Shown: piece by piece, positions 6,886-10,113 of the stretch | How positions within the stretch are numbered: position 1 is the first letter of the stretch | How the letters are laid out: every line of letters begins with the position of its first letter | NCBI GenBank assembly: GCA_052146895.1 | Contig: JBKQLZ010000168.1 | Coordinates: 1-10,113 of the forward strand | DNA length: 10,113 bases | Direction: 5' to 3' | DNA from: Palsa-601 sp052146895 | GTDB taxonomy: Bacteria > Actinomycetota > Acidimicrobiia > Acidimicrobiales > Bog-793 | Translations under genes and position numbers: made by a program | Notes under the pieces: generated by a model | Databases searched by the model: none | What the model was told of the DNA's origin: nothing | Seen by the model: the letters and a program-made list of their open reading frames with translations, nothing else

Positions 6886-7239
6886 CTAAGGATTAGGTGC
6901 GACCCAGCCTGCCTGCTTGCAGGCCACGCAAAGGGCTGCCCACGGCAGTGCCTCGAGGCGGTCCGGCGCGATCTCTCCATCGCATGCGTCGCAGCGTCCG
7001 TAGCTGCCCTCGGCGAGCTTCGCGAGAGCCCGGTCGATTTCGACCGAGAGGCCGTGAAGCTGTTCGGCGGCGACTGAGCGCTCCATCTGCATGACGGCGT
7101 CGCTCGTGTGATCGCCGGCCCGTTTGCCGAACTGCACTTGGACGCCGGGAGCGTGCATCGGTTCCGAGAGGCCGGCGACCTCGCCGGAGAGCTCGGCCTT
7201 GCGGGCAAGTAGCGCGGCGACTACCTGATCGTCAGTCAT
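6886..7239 (-). CDS. DksA/TraR-type C4 zinc-finger protein
   Basis: A 117-residue protein with a TraR/DksA zinc finger near its C-terminus. Cys83 and Cys86 (GRCDAC) pair with Cys104 and Cys107 (LCVAC), all four ligands being present. The region before it, about residues 45-78 (SDAVMQMERSVAAEQLHGLSVEIDRALAKL), is the helical coiled segment, ending in GSYGRCD as in the family. Bacterial DksA/TraR proteins enter the RNA polymerase secondary channel and alter promoter output, but actinobacterial versions are divergent and their roles are less certain. The ATG at 7239 is the only early start; a weak GGAG lies 11 nt upstream. It is divergent from vapB with a 142-bp shared upstream region, and ends 137 bp before the AAA ATPase start on the same strand. 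Confidence 0.85.
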   Translation of the reverse strand: MTDDQVVAALLARKAELSGEVAGLSEPMHAPGVQVQFGKRAGDHTSDAVMQMERSVAAEQLHGLSVEIDRALAKLAEGSYGRCDACDGEIAPDRLEALPWAALCVACKQAGWVAPNP

Positions 7240-7345
7240 GCGCGCGATGGCTCCGCGAGCAGGTCATCGGGCGAGCGGGCGTGCCTCTTGCCACTGAGGG
7301 AGTATGCCAGGCAGCCATTGTCGAGCTTGCGGCCTCCGGGAGGCA

Positions 7346-7374
7346 GCTGATATCACTTTCACCTGCTGATATCA
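7346..7374. promoter_or_regulatory. Twin GCTGATATCA boxes, vapB-vapC promoter and putative operator
   Basis: GCTGATATCA occurs at 7346-7355 and again at 7365-7374, a 19-bp period. Each copy contains the palindrome TGATATCA. The second box supplies the -10 element TATCAT (7370-7375), 6 nt before the vapB ATG at 7382. The first supplies CTGATA (7347-7352), a 4/6 match to the -35 consensus at a 17-bp spacer. The repeats therefore coincide with both promoter elements, as expected for autorepression by a ribbon-helix-helix antitoxin. The predicted transcript is leaderless. Confidence 0.72.
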
Positions 7375-7381
7375 TTCAGAC

Positions 7382-7678
7382 ATGAAGCAGCTGCTCCTGA
7401 GAGTGCCCGACGAGGTCCACCGGCGGCTGACAGCCCGCGCAGCACGCGACGGCCGCAGTGTGAACTCGTTGGCTACCGAGATCCTTGACGCAGCAGTGGA
7501 CGCTGACGAGGGCGACCGCCGTGCCCGGCTGCGAGCGAAGGCTGCCGGAAGAGGCGTGCTGCGGGAGACTCCCGCGGCACCGGTGAGCCCTGCCCGTCGG
7601 CGGCGCGTCGTCGCATCGACAGTGGGGACTGGCGCCGTCCTGGACAAGCTCCTCGACGATGAGCGCGATAGGACGTGA
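7382..7678 (+). CDS. vapB: Ribbon-helix-helix antitoxin (VapB/FitA-like)
   Basis: A 98-residue antitoxin. The N-terminus, KQLLLRVPDEVHRRLTARAA then GRSVNSLATEILDAAV (residues 2-39), is a ribbon-helix-helix DNA-binding domain of the FitA/VapB kind: the beta strand LLLRVP, helix one, and helix two starting at SVNSLA. The remaining tail is Arg-rich and ends KLLDDERDRT, the part that should bind the toxin. The ATG at 7382 starts directly at the conserved motif and lies 6 nt from a -10 box, with no ribosome site. Its stop codon overlaps the toxin start in the four bases GTGA (7675-7678), so toxin translation should be coupled to antitoxin translation. Confidence 0.9.
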   Translation: MKQLLLRVPDEVHRRLTARAARDGRSVNSLATEILDAAVDADEGDRRARLRAKAAGRGVLRETPAAPVSPARRRRVVASTVGTGAVLDKLLDDERDRT

Positions 7679-8115
7679 TTGTCTACGTCGACTCGTCGGT
7701 TCTCGCGCGGGCTTACCTTGCGGACGAGGTGGGTCACGACGAGGCCGTCGCGCTCCTTGGGGACCCGGGCGCGGGTTTGATCACGGGCACTTGGTCAAGG
7801 ATCGAGGTCTCCGGAGCGCTGGTGAGGGCCGCGCGATCCGGTCGGGGCGACGAACGGGGGTTGTTAGCTCTGCTCGACGCGGACCTCGCGGCCGCCGGTC
7901 CGGTCACCGTTGTTGCAGCGGCACAAGCGGAAGTTGAGGCGCAGGCGCTCGGTCTCGTCCGGATGCACGCCATCCGAGCGATGGACGCGTGGCACGTCGC
8001 GACGGCGATCCTGATAGCGCCGAGCCTGACAGAGCCGGGCGAAGAGGTCGGCTTTGCCACTCGCGACCAAGCCCAGTCCGCTGTCGCGTCCCTCATGGGT
8101 TTACGGTCGGTCTGA
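7675..8115 (+). CDS. vapC: VapC-type PIN-domain ribonuclease toxin
   Basis: A 146-residue PIN-domain toxin starting at GTG within the antitoxin stop. The acidic metal-binding residues are Asp6 in VYVDSSVLAR, Glu44 in WSRIEVSGAL, Asp104 in RAMDAWHVAT and Asp131 in FATRDQAQ, so all four family positions are filled. IRAMDAWHVATAI is a hallmark of this VapC subgroup. It probably cleaves RNA when its partner antitoxin is degraded; the target is unknown. It is unlike the phd-linked VapC in sequence and in partner family, so the two modules are independent rather than a duplication. The DUF2786 gene follows after 73 bp on the same strand. Confidence 0.93.
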   Translation: MIVYVDSSVLARAYLADEVGHDEAVALLGDPGAGLITGTWSRIEVSGALVRAARSGRGDERGLLALLDADLAAAGPVTVVAAAQAEVEAQALGLVRMHAIRAMDAWHVATAILIAPSLTEPGEEVGFATRDQAQSAVASLMGLRSV

Positions 8116-8129
8116 CGGTCAAACGCCAT

Positions 8130-8160
8130 ACGCCGCGGGTGCACGGACCATCCGCGGCGT
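8130..8160 (+). terminator. GC-rich inverted repeat between vapC and the DUF2786 gene
   Basis: ACGCCGCGG (8130-8138) and its exact reverse complement CCGCGGCGT (8152-8160) flank a 13-base spacer, 15 bp after the vapC stop. The stem would be stable in RNA. No T run follows, so it is not a canonical intrinsic terminator; it may be an attenuator, an mRNA 3' hairpin or a protein site. Confidence 0.35.
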
Positions 8161-8188
8161 TGATACACCCCCGCGGCACGATGTGGCG

Positions 8189-9556
8189 ATGGGCACGAAC
8201 AACCAGCAGAGGCGCCGTGTGAAGAAGGCTGAGCGAGTTCGCTCGGCTCGCAGCCGTCAGTCAACGTCAGGGTGGACGAACGGTGCCGGCGAAGCCGCCT
8301 TCGGCTCGCCGGGCGACCGATTCGGGCCGCCGATTGAAGAGCAGATCACCGACCTCATTGACAGCGCTGCGCACGCCGAGTGCGAGCACCGTGCCGACAA
8401 GGAAGCGCTCATCGACTGCCTCGTCGGAGCGGACTTTCCTGGCAGGCGCCACCTCGTTGCTCGCCTGCTGCGGGGCCGGCTCAGGATCACGGTCGACGCA
8501 GTGAGGCGCGACCACTGGGAGACCTCCGACCTCGTGGAGGTCATGCGCCGGCAGGCGGGTGCCGGTGCCGCACGGGTCGTCTCCGGTGCCCGCACCATCG
8601 ACCATGCGGCCGAGACCTGGTCCGCCGACGTGCGGGCCGCGATAGACGCACTCGCTGTCCTCGACCACCTTCCTCCCCTTCCAGACCTCGGCTCCCTCTC
8701 GCGGTCTTGGGTGCGGCGACCCCGGGCGCGTGAGGATACGGTCGGGCCCGAGCTGTTGAAGAAGATCCGGGCGTTGCTCGCGAAAGCGGAGTCGACGTCG
8801 TTCTCGGAAGAGGCCGACGCCCTCAGCGCCAAGGCGACCGAGCTCATGACGCGGTACCGGATCGACCGCAGCACGCTCGAGTCCGCGGGTACGCCGCAGC
8901 AGTCGGAGCTCGCGGGCCGGCGGATCTGGATCGACGAGCCGTACGTGGTCCCGAAGCGCATGCTGCTCGGCGTCGTCGCGCGCGCAAGCGGTTGCGAGTC
9001 GATCGGCTCGGGTCTCGGCCACACGACGGTTGTCGGTCACCCTGACGACGTCGAGATGACCGAGCTGCTCTTCACCTCCTTGCTGGTCCAGGCCACGCGG
9101 CAGATGACGGCCATCGGCGACGCCTCGCGCTCCGACGAGCGAAGGGCACGAGACCGCGTGCGACAGCTGGCGGACAGTTTCGCCGACGGCGCGGCGGTCG
9201 ACCCGGCCGCGGTCAAGCGGGTCCTCTCGGAGATCTCGGCGTCCGCCGCAGCAGAGCGGCGGCGTTCGCCTTCGTTCCGGAGGTCGTTTCTCGTCGCTTT
9301 CGCCGAGCGAATCGGGACGCGTCTCACCACAGCGAGCGCTGCGGCGACCGAGACGGCGACCGAGCAGCTCGGCGGCTCGTTCCTTCCCGTACTGGCGCGG
9401 CAACAGGAGGCAGTCGACAAGGCTGTGGCGGAACTGTTCGGCGAGCTCAGCTACTCCCGCGTCAACGTCACCGATCGTGCGGGATACGCGGCCGGTGTTG
9501 CGGCGGCCGACATGGCGGATCTCGTCGTGCGGGATCGCCTCGCCTCGGCGGGTTGA
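8189..9556 (+). CDS. DUF2786 domain-containing protein
   Basis: A 455-residue protein of unknown function. The start is set at ATG 8189 because MGTNNQQRRRVKKAERVR matches the usual basic opening of this family. The frame extends to 8054, but that part overlaps vapC in another frame. Residues about 187-228 (ELLKKIRALLAKAESTSFSEEADALSAKATELMTRYRID) are the DUF2786 motif. A second conserved stretch follows: a short beta region with HTTVVGHPDDVEMTELLFTSLLVQA (278-302), then SFRRSFLVAFAERIGTRL (362-379), and a Gly/Ala/Asp-rich end (AGYAAGVAAADMADL, 431-445). Residues 44-160 are helical and acidic/basic without a recognised domain. No catalytic motif, signal peptide or membrane segment is visible. 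It sits between two toxin-antitoxin modules. A nucleic-acid-related role is only a guess from the basic N-terminus. Confidence 0.82.
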   Translation: MGTNNQQRRRVKKAERVRSARSRQSTSGWTNGAGEAAFGSPGDRFGPPIEEQITDLIDSAAHAECEHRADKEALIDCLVGADFPGRRHLVARLLRGRLRITVDAVRRDHWETSDLVEVMRRQAGAGAARVVSGARTIDHAAETWSADVRAAIDALAVLDHLPPLPDLGSLSRSWVRRPRAREDTVGPELLKKIRALLAKAESTSFSEEADALSAKATELMTRYRIDRSTLESAGTPQQSELAGRRIWIDEPYVVPKRMLLGVVARASGCESIGSGLGHTTVVGHPDDVEMTELLFTSLLVQATRQMTAIGDASRSDERRARDRVRQLADSFADGAAVDPAAVKRVLSEISASAAAERRRSPSFRRSFLVAFAERIGTRLTTASAAATETATEQLGGSFLPVLARQQEAVDKAVAELFGELSYSRVNVTDRAGYAAGVAAADMADLVVRDRLASAG

Positions 9557-9594
9557 TCCTCGGGCTGCCGGATCGACGCCTGGTGTCCGCAACG

Positions 9595-9618
9595 AGCGCG
9601 GCGACTACCTGCTCGTCA
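9595..9618. repeat. 24-bp near-copy of the start of the DksA-type gene
   Basis: These bases match 7211-7234 at 23 of 24 positions. 7211-7234 is the region just inside the start codon of the DksA-type gene. On the - strand the copy reads DEQVVAAL against DDQVVAAL in the real gene, with no start codon. It lies in the 106-bp gap between the convergent DUF2786 and vapC genes, in which I see no other gene. It may be a gene relic or a shared binding site. Confidence 0.5.
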
Positions 9619-9662
9619 CAGACGAGCGCGTCCTTGGACGACCACGCCCCGTGAAGGTCGCC

Positions 9663-10058
9663 TCAACAAGGGATGACATCGACTGCCGAGTCGAGGCGTT
9701 CCAAGTCGCCGCGATCGCTGGTCACGATCTTCGCGTGATGCTGGCGAGCGACCAGCACGACCGTTGCGTCCACAACGTCGCCCGTGCCCGCGTGCCCGCA
9801 GAGCGAACCCGCGAGCTGTGCCAGCTCGAGATCGAGCGGCTCCACGATCGTCCCCTCGGCACCGAGGACGCGGGCGAGTCGTGCTTGTCGCGCTCCGTCC
9901 CGCCAGACCTGGCCGACCACGCCGGCAGGTACGACGACTGGTGCGCCATCGGTCGTCGCAACCTTGCAGAGCGCCAGCACCTTTCGGTCGCCCTTCTCCA
10001 ATGCGATCAGCGCGCCGGCATCCAGGACTACTGCGCTCGTAGTTGCGAGCGGGCCCAC
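9663..10058 (-). CDS. VapC-like PIN-domain toxin with Gln at the second acidic position
   Basis: A 131-residue PIN-domain protein. Asp13 (VVLDAGALIALE), Asp94 and/or Asp97 (GTGDVVDATVV) and Asp115 (IVTSDRGDL) form the expected acidic cluster. The usual Glu of the second helix is replaced by Gln50 in VPAGVVGQVWRDG. This Q-containing motif recurs in a known actinobacterial VapC-like group, so the enzyme may still be active, perhaps with altered metal binding. The start is GTG 10058, because AAGGAG lies 5 nt upstream and the PIN fold begins shortly after; the ATG at 10060 is out of frame. The start lies 31 bp inside the upstream antitoxin gene, which is cut by the right edge. It is convergent with the DUF2786 gene across a 106-bp gap. 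Confidence 0.85.
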   Translation of the reverse strand: MGPLATTSAVVLDAGALIALEKGDRKVLALCKVATTDGAPVVVPAGVVGQVWRDGARQARLARVLGAEGTIVEPLDLELAQLAGSLCGHAGTGDVVDATVVLVARQHHAKIVTSDRGDLERLDSAVDVIPC

Positions 10059-10113
10059 ATCGTCTCCTTGTGCGTGAGTGGACCACCAGAGTCCTCCAGC
10101 AGATCATCGAGGA
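10028..10113 (-). CDS. C-terminal end of a probable antitoxin, cut by the window edge
   Basis: The - strand frame entering from the right edge ends at TAG 10028-10030. It encodes about 27 residues, reading LDDLLEDSGGPLTHKETMWA then RSQLRAQ. The pattern of an acidic stretch, GGPLT and a tryptophan near the end matches C-terminal tails of actinobacterial antitoxins paired with VapC-like toxins. It overlaps the toxin start by 31 bp, as toxin-antitoxin genes often do. The DNA-binding N-terminus is outside the window, so its family cannot be stated. Confidence 0.65.
   Translation of the reverse strand, partial: LDDLLEDSGGPLTHKETMWARSQLRAQ

Noticed and set aside
8054..8188. Upstream start at 8054 for the DUF2786 protein
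   Set aside because: It would overlap vapC by 62 bp, and the family-typical start MGTNNQQRRR is at 8189.
8267..9592. Long - strand open frame (441 codons) opposite the DUF2786 gene
   Set aside because: The + strand frame carries the DUF2786 motif and family-like N-terminus. The antisense frame is Arg-rich and low-complexity, typical of high-GC shadows.
1..10113. tRNA, rRNA or riboswitch genes
   Set aside because: No cloverleaf, rRNA-like or known riboswitch sequence was recognised on either strand by eye.

Overview
The window is very G+C-rich, with short intergenic gaps, actinobacterial-type Liv transporter genes, a proteins-with-VapC-rich content and several apparently leaderless promoters. 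This fits a high-GC actinobacterium or a relative such as Acidimicrobiia. That placement is inference from style; there is no rRNA or other marker gene here.

Left part (1-4644). A truncated branched-chain amino-acid-type ABC ATPase runs off the left edge. It overlaps a lipoprotein substrate-binding protein on the + strand. Facing it on the - strand are two alpha/beta hydrolases: a large tannase/feruloyl-esterase-like enzyme with a beta-rich insertion and a C-terminal PKD-like domain, then a smaller dienelactone-hydrolase-like enzyme. The layout suggests uptake plus ester hydrolysis of some small organic compound; the substrate is unknown.

Right part (4819-10113). This is accessory DNA dominated by toxin-antitoxin modules: phd-vapC on the - strand (5470 to 4819), a ribbon-helix-helix vapB-vapC pair on the + strand (7382 to 8115), and a third VapC on the - strand (10058 to 9663) whose antitoxin is cut by the right edge. 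Among them lie a solitary AAA+/STAND-type ATPase with a C-terminal winged helix (6748 to 5636), a DksA/TraR-type zinc-finger protein (7239 to 6886) and a DUF2786 protein (8189-9556).

Regulatory DNA is the most striking content. Three promoters (phd, AAA ATPase, vapB) each place a TAnnnT -10 box exactly 6 nt before the ATG, predicting leaderless mRNAs, and each is embedded in a different repeat: a 31-bp perfect palindrome, an AT-rich TTAGTT array bracketed by 11-bp direct repeats, and two GCTGATATCA boxes 19 bp apart. The AT-rich array before the ATPase is the best candidate for something undescribed.
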